A DNA stretch of 64,000 nt, taken from contig NZ_JANUGU010000001.1 in the NCBI RefSeq assembly GCF_024753145.1, positions 806,001 through 870,000 of the forward strand, in the 5' to 3' direction. The translations under genes were made by a program, and so were the position numbers. Positions 36,906 to 44,858 of the stretch are shown piece after piece. The notes under the pieces are model-generated. The model did no database searches. It saw only the letters and a program-made list of their open reading frames with translations, and was not told the DNA's origin. Each line of letters begins with the position of its first letter. Within the stretch, counting starts at the first letter, position 1. Source of the stretch: Massilia terrae. GTDB lineage: Bacteria; Pseudomonadota; Gammaproteobacteria; Burkholderiales; Burkholderiaceae_D.

Positions 36906-36964
36906 ATTGTGCGCAGCCCCCTCTGGCGCGGCAATTATGAAAATCACCAATCACGCACATGATT
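36906..36964 (-). promoter_or_regulatory. Predicted XylR-type promoter P8 for the GH31-GH43 operon
   Basis: On the minus strand the distal AATCAT (36964-36959) is followed 22 bp later by TTTTCATAATTGCCG. TTGCCG (36934-36929) is the -35 position and CACAAT (36911-36906) lies exactly 17 bp on. No corresponding plus-strand element is visible for the divergent GH39 operon. Confidence 0.74.
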
Positions 36965-37046
36965 AGTAGCAAGTGACGGCTGTGCAGGTCTCAAGCGGAA
37001 AATGCGGTGATAGCATGCGCCGAAGACACCTCAGGAGACCCCTTGC

Positions 37047-38648
37047 ATGACGCATTTCCCACCGCATTTCCGGCGCACGATGCTGGCCACGCTGGCCGGG
37101 CTGTGGCTGGCACAGACGCCTGCCGCCGGCCACGCCGCCGCGTCTGCAGCTGAAGTTCCGCGCCAGATCATCGTCGACACGGCGCGCGCCGAGCAGCCGC
37201 TGGACCGCTTCTTCGACCTGTCGGTCGGCTCGGACTTTCCGGGCACCTTGCGCCGCGACGACAGCATGGCCCAGCTCAAGACCACGGTCGACGAACTGGG
37301 CTTCCGCTACCTGCGCTTCCACGACATTTTCCATGACGTGCTCAAGACGGTGCGGGAAGTCGACGGCAAGATCGTCTACGACTGGAGCGGTATCGACGCC
37401 CTGTACGATGCCATGCTGGCCCGCCACATCCGTCCCTTCGTGGAGCTGGGTTTCACGCCCCAGGCGCTGGCCACCTCCGGCCAGAAGATCTTCTACTGGC
37501 AGGGCAATACCTCGATTCCCAAACAGCAGGCGTGGAAGGACCTGGTGGGCGCCTTCATGCAGCACCTGGAAGCGCGCTACGGCCCGGCCGAGGTGCGCAA
37601 CTGGTTCTTCGAAGTGTGGAACGAACCGAACCTGGCCGGCTTCTTCGAAGGTGGCAAGCTGGAAGACTACCTGGCCCTGTATGACGACACCGCCCGCGCC
37701 ATCAAGGCCGTCGACCCGCAGCTGAAAGTGGGCGGACCTTCCACCGCGGGCGCGGCCTGGGTGCCGGAATTCCTGGCCCATGTGGCCAAGAGCGGCGCCG
37801 GGGTCGACTTTGTTACCACCCACACCTATGGCGTGGATGGCGGCTTCCTCGACGAAAAGGGCAAGGAGGACACCAAGCTGTCGCCGTCCCCGGACGCCAT
37901 CATCGGCGACGTGCGGCGCGTGCGCGAGCAGATCTCCGCCTCGGCCTTCCCCCAGCTGCCGCTGTACTTCACCGAGTGGAGCACCAGCTACACCCCGCGC
38001 GACCTGGTGCACGATTCGTACATCAGCGCGCCCTACATCCTGAGCAAGCTGAAGGCCACGCAAGGGCTGGTGCAAGGCATGAGCTACTGGGCCTACACCG
38101 ACCTGTTCGAAGAGCCGGGACCGCCGGACACGCCGTTCCACGGCGGCTTCGGCCTGCTGAACCGCGAGGGCATTCGCAAGCCTGCCTATTTCGCCTACAA
38201 ATACCTGCATGCGCTGCAGGGCAAGGCGATCCCGCTGGCGGACGGCCAAGCCATGGCGGCGTACGGCGGCGGCACGGTCAGCGCGCTGGTATGGGACTTC
38301 CAGCAGCCGGAGCAGAAGCTGAGCAACCGCTCGTTCTATAGCCGCCTGCAACCGTCCGTGCCTTCGGCGCCGGTGGCGCTGCAGCTGCGCCATCTGCGAC
38401 CGGGCACTTACCGGATGCAGCTGCGCCGCACCGGCTACCGCGCCAACGACGCTTACTCGGCCTATATCGAGATGGGCGCGCCCAAGGCGCTGACGCTGGA
38501 ACAGCTGGCCCGCCTGCAGGCCCTGACGACGGATGCGCCGGAGACCGCGCGCGTGCTCAAGGTCGGGGCGGGCGGCACGGCCAGCGTGCGCGTTCCCATG
38601 CACAGCAACGACATCGCGCTGGTCACCCTGCAGCGCGTTGGCAAGTAG
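37047..38648 (+). CDS. GH39 beta-xylosidase-like enzyme
   Basis: Predicted exported retaining glycosidase of 533 residues, probably a beta-xylosidase. AGGAGA stands 8 bp before ATG 37047. The signal peptide runs to about GHAAAS (residue 33). The GH39 barrel contains [21 protein letters not shown] with the acid/base Glu193 and LYFTEWSTS with the nucleophile Glu310, followed by the family's C-terminal beta-sandwich. It heads an operon with a semialdehyde dehydrogenase, a XylB-like dehydrogenase and the second GH74. That arrangement links release of xylose to its oxidation. The GH39 family also includes alpha-L-iduronidases, but the bacterial length and context favour xylosidase. Confidence 0.88.
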   Translation: MTHFPPHFRRTMLATLAGLWLAQTPAAGHAAASAAEVPRQIIVDTARAEQPLDRFFDLSVGSDFPGTLRRDDSMAQLKTTVDELGFRYLRFHDIFHDVLKTVREVDGKIVYDWSGIDALYDAMLARHIRPFVELGFTPQALATSGQKIFYWQGNTSIPKQQAWKDLVGAFMQHLEARYGPAEVRNWFFEVWNEPNLAGFFEGGKLEDYLALYDDTARAIKAVDPQLKVGGPSTAGAAWVPEFLAHVAKSGAGVDFVTTHTYGVDGGFLDEKGKEDTKLSPSPDAIIGDVRRVREQISASAFPQLPLYFTEWSTSYTPRDLVHDSYISAPYILSKLKATQGLVQGMSYWAYTDLFEEPGPPDTPFHGGFGLLNREGIRKPAYFAYKYLHALQGKAIPLADGQAMAAYGGGTVSALVWDFQQPEQKLSNRSFYSRLQPSVPSAPVALQLRHLRPGTYRMQLRRTGYRANDAYSAYIEMGAPKALTLEQLARLQALTTDAPETARVLKVGAGGTASVRVPMHSNDIALVTLQRVGK

Positions 38649-38682
38649 TACACGAAACCCGATTTGCAAAGATAAGAGCAAT

Positions 38683-40257
38683 ATGAAACTTCTTGGACAA
38701 GCCCTGATCGGCGGCCAGCCGGTACGCGGCGCCGGCGATTCCTTCCGCGCCTTCGACCCCCAGCGCGGCGAGCACATTGAACCGCCGTTCCACAGCGTCA
38801 GCGAAGAACAGGTCAATCAAGCCTGCGTCCTGGCCGGCGCCGCCTTCGACGCCTTCCGCGCCAGCAGCGACGCGCAGCGCGCCACGCTGCTGGAAGCCAT
38901 CGCCGGCAATATCCTCGACCTGGGCGACGAGCTGATCGAGCGCGCCATGGCGGAAACCGGCCTGCCGCGCGCGCGGCTGGAAGGGGAACGGGCCCGCACC
39001 TGCAACCAGCTCAAGCTGTTTGCGGGCCTGCTGCGCGAAGGGTCCTGGTGCGATCCGCGCATCGACCCCGCCATGCCGCAGCGCGCGCCGCTGCCGCGCG
39101 CCGACCTGCGCTACCGCCTGATCGGCGTGGGGCCGGTGGCGGTGTTCGGCGCCTCCAACTTCCCGCTGGCGTTCTCGGTGGCGGGCGGCGACACCGCCTC
39201 GGCGCTGGCGGCCGGCTGCCCGGTGGTGGTGAAGGCGCACTCGGCCCATCCCGGCACCTCGGAACTGGTGGCCCATGCGGTGGTGGCGGCGGTCCAGGGC
39301 TGCGGCCTGCCGCCCGGCGTGTTTTCCCTGCTGCCGGGTTCCGGTTCCCATATCGGACAGGCGCTGGTGCGCCACCCGGCCATCCAGGCGGTCGGCTTTA
39401 CCGGCTCGCGGGCGGGCGGCACGTCGCTGATGGCGACCGCCGCCGCGCGCCGCCAGCCGATTCCCGTGTATGCGGAAATGAGCAGCATCAACCCGGTGTT
39501 CCTGCTGCCGGCCGCACTGGCGGCCCGCCACGACGCGCTGGCGGCCGGCTTTGCCGCCTCGCTGACCTTGGGCGTGGGCCAGTTCTGCACCAATCCCGGC
39601 CTGGTGCTGGGGCTGGAAGGGCCGGCGCTGGACCGCTTCTGCGCCGCCGCCGCGCAGGCCCTGGGAGGCTCTGCCGCCGGCACCATGCTGACGGCGGGGA
39701 TCGCGGCCAGCTATCAGCGCGGCGTGCAGGCGCTGGCGGCCCAGTCCGAGGTCAGCACCCTGGTCTCGACCGCCCACACCGGCTGCCAGGGCGGCCCGGC
39801 CCTGTTCCGTGCCGGCGCGGCCAGCTTCCTGGCACAGGAGTCGCTGTCGGACGAGGTATTCGGCCCGGCCGCGCTGGTGATCGCCTGCCGCGATCTGGAT
39901 GAGATGCGGCGCGTGGCCGAGCATCTGGAAGGCCAGTTGACCGCCACCCTGCACATGAACGATGCCGACATGGACGCGGCGCAGGCGCTGCTGCCGGTAC
40001 TGGAGCGCAAGGCCGGGCGCATTGTCACCAATGGCTTTCCGACCGGCGTCGAAGTGGCGCATGCGATGGTGCACGGCGGTCCTTTCCCGGCCACCTCGGA
40101 CGGGCGCAGCACTTCGGTCGGCAGCGCGGCGATCCACCGCTTCCTGCGCGCGGTGTGCTACCAGGACCTGCCGCAGCCGCTGCTGCCGCCAGTGCTGCGC
40201 GACGCCAATCCCGCCAAGGTATGGCGCCGCCGCGACGGCTTGCTGACGCAGGAGTGA
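38683..40257 (+). CDS. Aldehyde dehydrogenase, probable alpha-ketoglutaric semialdehyde dehydrogenase
   Basis: Predicted cytoplasmic NAD(P)-dependent aldehyde dehydrogenase of 524 residues. It carries the cofactor-binding [11 protein letters not shown] and GFTGSRAGG, the general-base Glu in PVYAEMSS and the catalytic Cys302 in GQFCTNPG. The GQFCTNPG form, the length and the N-terminal sequence resemble ketoglutarate-semialdehyde dehydrogenases of oxidative pentose and sugar-acid pathways, which convert 2,5-dioxopentanoate to 2-oxoglutarate. The neighbouring XylB-like dehydrogenase starts 2 bp after its stop, supporting a Weimberg-type role. The intermediate dehydratases are not in this window. 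The upstream ribosome-binding site (AAGAG) is weak. Confidence 0.83.
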   Translation: MKLLGQALIGGQPVRGAGDSFRAFDPQRGEHIEPPFHSVSEEQVNQACVLAGAAFDAFRASSDAQRATLLEAIAGNILDLGDELIERAMAETGLPRARLEGERARTCNQLKLFAGLLREGSWCDPRIDPAMPQRAPLPRADLRYRLIGVGPVAVFGASNFPLAFSVAGGDTASALAAGCPVVVKAHSAHPGTSELVAHAVVAAVQGCGLPPGVFSLLPGSGSHIGQALVRHPAIQAVGFTGSRAGGTSLMATAAARRQPIPVYAEMSSINPVFLLPAALAARHDALAAGFAASLTLGVGQFCTNPGLVLGLEGPALDRFCAAAAQALGGSAAGTMLTAGIAASYQRGVQALAAQSEVSTLVSTAHTGCQGGPALFRAGAASFLAQESLSDEVFGPAALVIACRDLDEMRRVAEHLEGQLTATLHMNDADMDAAQALLPVLERKAGRIVTNGFPTGVEVAHAMVHGGPFPATSDGRSTSVGSAAIHRFLRAVCYQDLPQPLLPPVLRDANPAKVWRRRDGLLTQE

Positions 40258-40259
40258 GC

Positions 40260-41051
40260 ATGACCGAAGTCATCGTGAAACAGACCAGGAAAGCCGCTTA
40301 TCCCAGCCTGCAGGGACGGCGCGTATTCGTCACGGGCGGCGCCAGCGGCATTGGCGCCTGCATCGTGCGCGCCTTTGCGGAGCAGGGTGCGCGGGTGGCG
40401 TTCGTCGATATCGCCGGTGAGGCCGGTGCGGCGCTGTGCGAGGCGGTGGAGCAGGAAGGCTTCGCGCGTCCGCTGTTCACGCGCTGCGACATTACCGACG
40501 TCGGCGCCCTGCAAGCGGCCATTGCAGGCAGTGCGCGGGAACTGGGCGGGTCCTTCGACATCCTGGTCAATAACGCCGCCAACGACCAGCGCCACCGCAT
40601 CGAAGACGTGAGCGTGTCCTACTACGACGATCGCATCGCCATCAACCAGCGCCCGCTTTTTTTCGCCGTGCAGTCGGTGGCGCCGGGCATGATCGCGCAG
40701 GGTGGCGGATCGATCATCAACATCAGCTCGATCTCCTGGCACGCCAAGGGTGCGGGCTATCCCGTTTACGCGGCAGCCAAGGCGGCGGCGCACGGGCTCA
40801 CACGCGGGCTGGCGCGCGATCTGGGCCGGCACAATGTGCGAGTCAACACCGTCACACCGGGCTGGGTCATGACCCAGCGCCAGATGGAAATGTGGGTGGA
40901 TGCGGCGGCGCTGGAGGAGATCGGACGCAACCAGTGCCTGCCGGGCCAGCTCTTGCCCGAGCACATCGCATCGATGTGCCTCTATCTTGGCGCCGACGAC
41001 AGCGCCATGTGCAGCGCCCAGGAATTCGTGGTCGACGCCGGATGGACCTGA
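40260..41051 (+). CDS. XylB-like SDR sugar 1-dehydrogenase (second copy)
   Basis: A 263-residue short-chain dehydrogenase paralogous to the one at 10268. It shows VTGGASGIG for the cofactor, NNAANDQRH, SISWH with the catalytic Ser, YAAAK with Tyr/Lys, and a C-terminal FVVDAGW typical of XylB-type aldose dehydrogenases. The predicted reaction is oxidation of D-xylose or L-arabinose to the lactone. AGGAG lies 7 bp before the ATG at 40260, inside the end of the aldehyde dehydrogenase gene, so the pair is tightly coupled. Together they represent the first and last oxidations of a Weimberg-like route. Confidence 0.85.
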   Translation: MTEVIVKQTRKAAYPSLQGRRVFVTGGASGIGACIVRAFAEQGARVAFVDIAGEAGAALCEAVEQEGFARPLFTRCDITDVGALQAAIAGSARELGGSFDILVNNAANDQRHRIEDVSVSYYDDRIAINQRPLFFAVQSVAPGMIAQGGGSIINISSISWHAKGAGYPVYAAAKAAAHGLTRGLARDLGRHNVRVNTVTPGWVMTQRQMEMWVDAAALEEIGRNQCLPGQLLPEHIASMCLYLGADDSAMCSAQEFVVDAGWT

Positions 41052-41100
41052 ACAAACGGGATGTGGCGCCTGCCGTGGCGCTTGGCTTGCCTGGCGGCGC

Positions 41101-43272
41101 ATGGCGATGAAGTGGCTGTGTCTTGGTTGGCGCCGCTGCGCCGCGGGCCTGGTCGCCATGCTGGCGCTGGCCGCGCCGGCAGCCGTGGCGCCCGCCCCGG
41201 TGGCGCCTCCCACTTACACCTGGGACAGCGTCGCCATGGGCGGCGGAGGTTTCGTCTCGGCCCTGGTTCCCGGCCCGCCGGGGACGGGCGCGCTGTACGC
41301 CCGCACCGACGTCGGCGGCGCCTACCGCTGGGACGAGACCCACGGGCGCTGGCTGCCGCTGCTGGATTGGCTGCCGGAAGAGCAAGCCGGCTACCTGGGC
41401 GTCGATGCGCTGGCGGTCGATCCCGCCAACGCGGCGAATATCTATCTGCTGGCGGGAACCGCCTATCTGAATGGCGGCAAGACGGCGGTCCTGCGTTCGC
41501 ACGATGGCGGCGCGAGCTTTGCCGTCACCGACGTGAGCGCCCAGTTCAAGACCCATGGCAACGGCATGGGCCGCCAGAATGGCGAACGCCTGGTGGTCGA
41601 TCCCGGTTCGGGCCAGGTGCTGTACGCGGGGACGCGCGCGAATGGACTGTTCCGCAGCAGGGATGCCGGCGCCAGCTGGGGCAGGGTGGGCGCGCTGGAT
41701 GTCACCACAACCCCGGACGGCAACGGCATCTGCCTGCTCGTCGCCGATCCGTCCAGCGTGGCGCGCGGCGCCGCGCAGCGCCTGTTCGTGGGCATTTCGC
41801 GCTACGGATCGGCGGGAGCCAACCTGTACCGCAGCGATGACGGCGGCGCGTCCTTTCGCGCGGTGCCGGGCGCGCCGGGCGACCTGATGCCGCAACGCGC
41901 CGCGCTGGATGGACAGGGCAACCTGTATCTCAGCTATGCCAACGGCGCCGGGCCGCATCCGCTGCGGGCGGACTCGATGGACCGCGGCCAGATCTGGAAG
42001 TACGCCATCGCCAGCGGGCGCTGGAGCAATGTCACGCCGCCAGGTGTGACGGCGGCGTTCAGCGGCATCAGCGTCGATCCGGCCAATCCCCGCCGCCTGG
42101 TGGCGTCGACCATCAGCCTGTACGCGCGCCAGGGCACGGCCAACGGCGACCGGATCTTTGTCTCCAGCGATGGCGGCGCCAGCTGGAGCGATGTGATCGC
42201 GCGCGGCTTCGCCCAAAACAACGGCGGCGTGCCATGGATCGCGGGCAAGGCCATCCACTGGGCCAGCACCGTGGTGTTCGATCCGCGTGATGCGAGATCG
42301 GTCTGGGTCAGCTCGGGCAATGGCGTGTTCAGGACCGCCGATATCGAGGCCAGGCCCGCCACCTGGACCTTCACCGTGAAGGGCCTGGAAGAGACGGTGC
42401 CGCTGAACATCGCCAGCATTCCCGGCGGCGCGCTGCTGTCGGCGATCGGCGACTACGACGGTCTCCGCCATCTCGACACCGCCAGCTACGGCAGCCCGAT
42501 CCACACACCGGAAATGGGCACGACCACCGGCCTGGCGGTGGCCGACCGCAACAGCAGGATGGTGGCGCGGGTGGGCCGGCTGCTGTACCTGTCGGCCGAT
42601 GGCGGCGCCAGCTGGACGCAGGCAGCCAGCAAGGCCGGCAAGGGCCAGCTGGCCTGGTCGGCCGATGGCGCGGTGCTGCTGCATAGCCCGGAAAACAGCA
42701 GCACAAGTTATCGCTCGGCTGACCGGGGCGCGCATTGGACGGCGGTGACCGGGCTGGCCGTGAAAAATGCGCGCCCGCTGGCCGATCCGGTCGATGCCAG
42801 CCGTTTTTACGTGTACGACCCGCTCACGGGCGGCTTTTGGGCCAGCACCGATGGCGGCGGCTCCTTCAGCCAGCGCAACACGCTGGCCAGCGGCGGCGCC
42901 AGCCTGATCCGCGCCGCGCCAGGCCGCCCGGGCGATGTCTGGGTCGCGCTGAACGAGAGCGGCCTGGCGCGCAGCACCAGCGCGGGCCGCCAGTTCAGCA
43001 AGGTAGGCGGGGTCGGCTACTGCGGCGCCGTGGGCTTTGGCAAGGCGGCCAGCGGCGCCGCCTATCCGACCGTGTTCATTTGGGGCACGGTAGGCGGCGT
43101 GCGCGGCGTGTTCCGCTCGACCGACGCCGGCGCCAGCTGGCTGCGCGTGAACGACGACGCCCACCAGTACGGCGGTCCGGGCGACGGCGCCTTCGTCGTG
43201 GGCGACAGCAATGCCTTTGGCGTGGTCTACATGAGCACGGCGGGCAGGGGCATCGCGGTGGGGAAGCCCTGA
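41101..43272 (+). CDS. GH74 xyloglucanase (second copy)
   Basis: Predicted secreted GH74 enzyme of 723 residues with a cleavable signal peptide (about residues 1-30, ending in an Ala-rich stretch) instead of the lipobox seen in the first copy. The paired propellers begin SVAMGGGGFVSAL and YARTDVGGAYRW with the first catalytic Asp; the second is in AIGDYDGLRH. Asp-box repeats (SSDGGASW, STDAGASW) mark the blades. The two copies are far from identical, so they may be endo- and exo-acting forms. The start is ATG 41101 or 41107; neither has a strong ribosome-binding site. It is last in the GH39-dehydrogenase operon and 87 bp before the AraC gene. Confidence 0.9.
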   Translation: MAMKWLCLGWRRCAAGLVAMLALAAPAAVAPAPVAPPTYTWDSVAMGGGGFVSALVPGPPGTGALYARTDVGGAYRWDETHGRWLPLLDWLPEEQAGYLGVDALAVDPANAANIYLLAGTAYLNGGKTAVLRSHDGGASFAVTDVSAQFKTHGNGMGRQNGERLVVDPGSGQVLYAGTRANGLFRSRDAGASWGRVGALDVTTTPDGNGICLLVADPSSVARGAAQRLFVGISRYGSAGANLYRSDDGGASFRAVPGAPGDLMPQRAALDGQGNLYLSYANGAGPHPLRADSMDRGQIWKYAIASGRWSNVTPPGVTAAFSGISVDPANPRRLVASTISLYARQGTANGDRIFVSSDGGASWSDVIARGFAQNNGGVPWIAGKAIHWASTVVFDPRDARSVWVSSGNGVFRTADIEARPATWTFTVKGLEETVPLNIASIPGGALLSAIGDYDGLRHLDTASYGSPIHTPEMGTTTGLAVADRNSRMVARVGRLLYLSADGGASWTQAASKAGKGQLAWSADGAVLLHSPENSSTSYRSADRGAHWTAVTGLAVKNARPLADPVDASRFYVYDPLTGGFWASTDGGGSFSQRNTLASGGASLIRAAPGRPGDVWVALNESGLARSTSAGRQFSKVGGVGYCGAVGFGKAASGAAYPTVFIWGTVGGVRGVFRSTDAGASWLRVNDDAHQYGGPGDGAFVVGDSNAFGVVYMSTAGRGIAVGKP

Positions 43273-43359
43273 GCGTGGCGAGACGAAAGGGAACTGTTAT
43301 GATGGGGCATCGCAGCTGTCAATATACGTGGCGCGCGAGACAGTTCGGGACCGTATCGT

Positions 43360-44562
43360 ATGCAAGAGTTTTACAAGAAAGCGCTGCTGGCGCTGATTTT
43401 CCTGGTGGTGGCCGACGCGCTGCTGGCGTGCGTGCTGGTCTATCAAAGTTTTCTGTCGCTGTCCCTGCTGCCGGCGAACGACGCCGACGCGCGTTGGCAA
43501 TACAACACCTATTCCGACGGCGACAGCGGCGGCACCTCGACCTCGCGACTGCATGACAGCTCGCGCGAGCGCCTGCGTTTCGACTTTCGGATCACCGACC
43601 AGAGTCGCTATCCCTATGCCGGCGCCGGGCTGCTGCTGGTTGACAGCAAGGGCAAGCTGGTACACGTGGACTGGTCGAAGTATCAAACGGTGAGCTTCCT
43701 GGCCAAATGTGCGCCGGCCAACTCCATGTTCCTGGTGATGTCCACCTTCGACAAGAATTTTTCGCGGGTCGGCGATTTCCACACCTACCGCTCGCCCGGC
43801 ACCTATTTTTCCTGCACCCCGCGCGGCGTGCCGGTTTCGCTGGACCTGAATCGGTTTTCCCAGCCCGACTGGTGGTTCGTGCAGATGAACCTCGACCTGT
43901 CGCGGCAGTCCTACACGCTGGACCAGGTGGCAAAGGTGCTGTTCGGGACCAGCGGCACCAGCCCGCACAATGTCGACTCCTACCTGGAAGTGAGCGAACT
44001 GACCCTGCATGGGCGCGACTACCGCTACCTGATCGCGCTGGGCGTGGCCATCGCGGCCAGCTGCGCCGGCTTTGCCACCTGGTTTTTCCTGGCCCATACC
44101 CGCGCGCTGACGGCCGCCCTGGATTTAAAAATGAAAAAAGATTTGCCGCTGCTGGCCTATCGGCAATTAACCCTGGAGCCTTATAAGGACAAGGAAAAAG
44201 CCTCGGTATTGCGGTTTATTGCGACCAATTATACGAATCCCGATCTCGATCTCGAATGCGTGGTGAATCAAACAGGCGCCAACCGGAATAAGGTGAATGA
44301 AGTCCTGAAAACGGAATTGGACATGACATTCACCAGTTATCTGAATAAATTGCGGCTGACCGAGGCCGCCAGGTTATTGGCTGAAAAAAGCAGTGCCACG
44401 GTGGCGGAAATCGCCTATTCTGTAGGCTACGCGAACGTATCGTATTTTAATAAGCTGTTCAAGGAAGAATACTGCTGCACGCCGAAAGCTTTCCGCACTA
44501 TTGCAAACCAACAACCTCCTGCCGCTTCTTCCCCCGCCGAGACCGTCAAAGACACGGTTTGA
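43360..44562 (+). CDS. Membrane-anchored AraC-family regulator with extracytoplasmic sensor-like domain
   Basis: A 400-residue one-component regulator with two transmembrane helices (about residues 8-28 and 225-246). Between them is a domain of about 195 residues outside the cytoplasm. C-terminally, a cytoplasmic AraC DNA-binding domain spans about 285-385, with EIAYSVGYANVSYFNKLFKEE and TPKAFR. The outer domain has beta-sandwich character (YNTYSDGDSGGTS near its start, SKYQTVSFLAK, YLEVSELTL at its end) that recalls carbohydrate-binding modules; this is a weak inference. It could sense periplasmic glycan directly, analogous in logic to hybrid two-component sensors of Bacteroidetes. DNA from about 44110 to 44520 is visibly more AT-rich than the rest. 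Targets are unknown; a 21-bp-phased repeat lies just downstream. Confidence 0.82.
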   Translation: MQEFYKKALLALIFLVVADALLACVLVYQSFLSLSLLPANDADARWQYNTYSDGDSGGTSTSRLHDSSRERLRFDFRITDQSRYPYAGAGLLLVDSKGKLVHVDWSKYQTVSFLAKCAPANSMFLVMSTFDKNFSRVGDFHTYRSPGTYFSCTPRGVPVSLDLNRFSQPDWWFVQMNLDLSRQSYTLDQVAKVLFGTSGTSPHNVDSYLEVSELTLHGRDYRYLIALGVAIAASCAGFATWFFLAHTRALTAALDLKMKKDLPLLAYRQLTLEPYKDKEKASVLRFIATNYTNPDLDLECVVNQTGANRNKVNEVLKTELDMTFTSYLNKLRLTEAARLLAEKSSATVAEIAYSVGYANVSYFNKLFKEEYCCTPKAFRTIANQQPPAASSPAETVKDTV

Positions 44563-44569
44563 GCCACTT

Positions 44570-44602
44570 GCACTTCCTGCAGAACTGATCGCAATTCCTG
44601 CA
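44570..44602 (+). repeat. Direct repeat with 21-bp period, possible AraC-type operator
   Basis: GCACTTCCTGCA (44570-44581) recurs as GCAATTCCTGCA (44591-44602), 11 of 12 bases identical and exactly 21 bp apart. Two helical turns is a common phasing for AraC-family direct-repeat operators. It lies immediately after the membrane-anchored AraC gene and upstream of xylR. Binding is inferred only. Confidence 0.5.
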
Positions 44603-44613
44603 CTTTGCTAGAA

Positions 44614-44646
44614 ATCGCGCCGCCGGCGTTAGTGCCGTGGGCGCGA
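44614..44646 (+). repeat. Inverted repeat, possible terminator of the AraC gene
   Basis: ATCGCGCC pairs perfectly with GGCGCGAT, with a 17-base interior that can also pair CGGC/GCCG. No T-tract follows. It is 51 bp after the AraC stop, so it may terminate that transcript or be an operator. Confidence 0.4.
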
Positions 44647-44858
44647 TGCCGCCTATCCTTTATCCGTGGGTTATTTTAAAACGGAGGGGCGTGGGCGTCG
44701 AACCAGATAATGCCGTTCATCTCGATTTAATGACCGGCGGCTTTGTCTGGATAGCTGCAAGACCACCATCCCCGATGTCATCCCGTATCTGGCCTGAGAG
44801 CCAGCTCCCCTTGTGGAGCATAAACAGAGCATTCAAGATAAAACGGAGACAAATCGCG

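Larger units (their letters stand above)
44563..44858 (+). other. Intergenic region upstream of second xylR
   Basis: This gap of 296 bp holds the 21-bp-spaced direct repeat (44570-44602), the inverted repeat (44614-44646), an AT-rich TTATTTTAAAA segment near 44669, and a small GCTCC/GGAGC hairpin near 44801-44816. None of these forms a convincing promoter, and the composite XylR element seen elsewhere is absent. The frame open through this region has no good ribosome-binding site and is not called. Confidence 0.5.

Noticed and set aside
40900..41100. Extended N-terminus for the second GH74.
   Set aside because: The extension overlaps the SDR gene in another frame and would bury the signal peptide; ATG 41101 or 41107 fits better.
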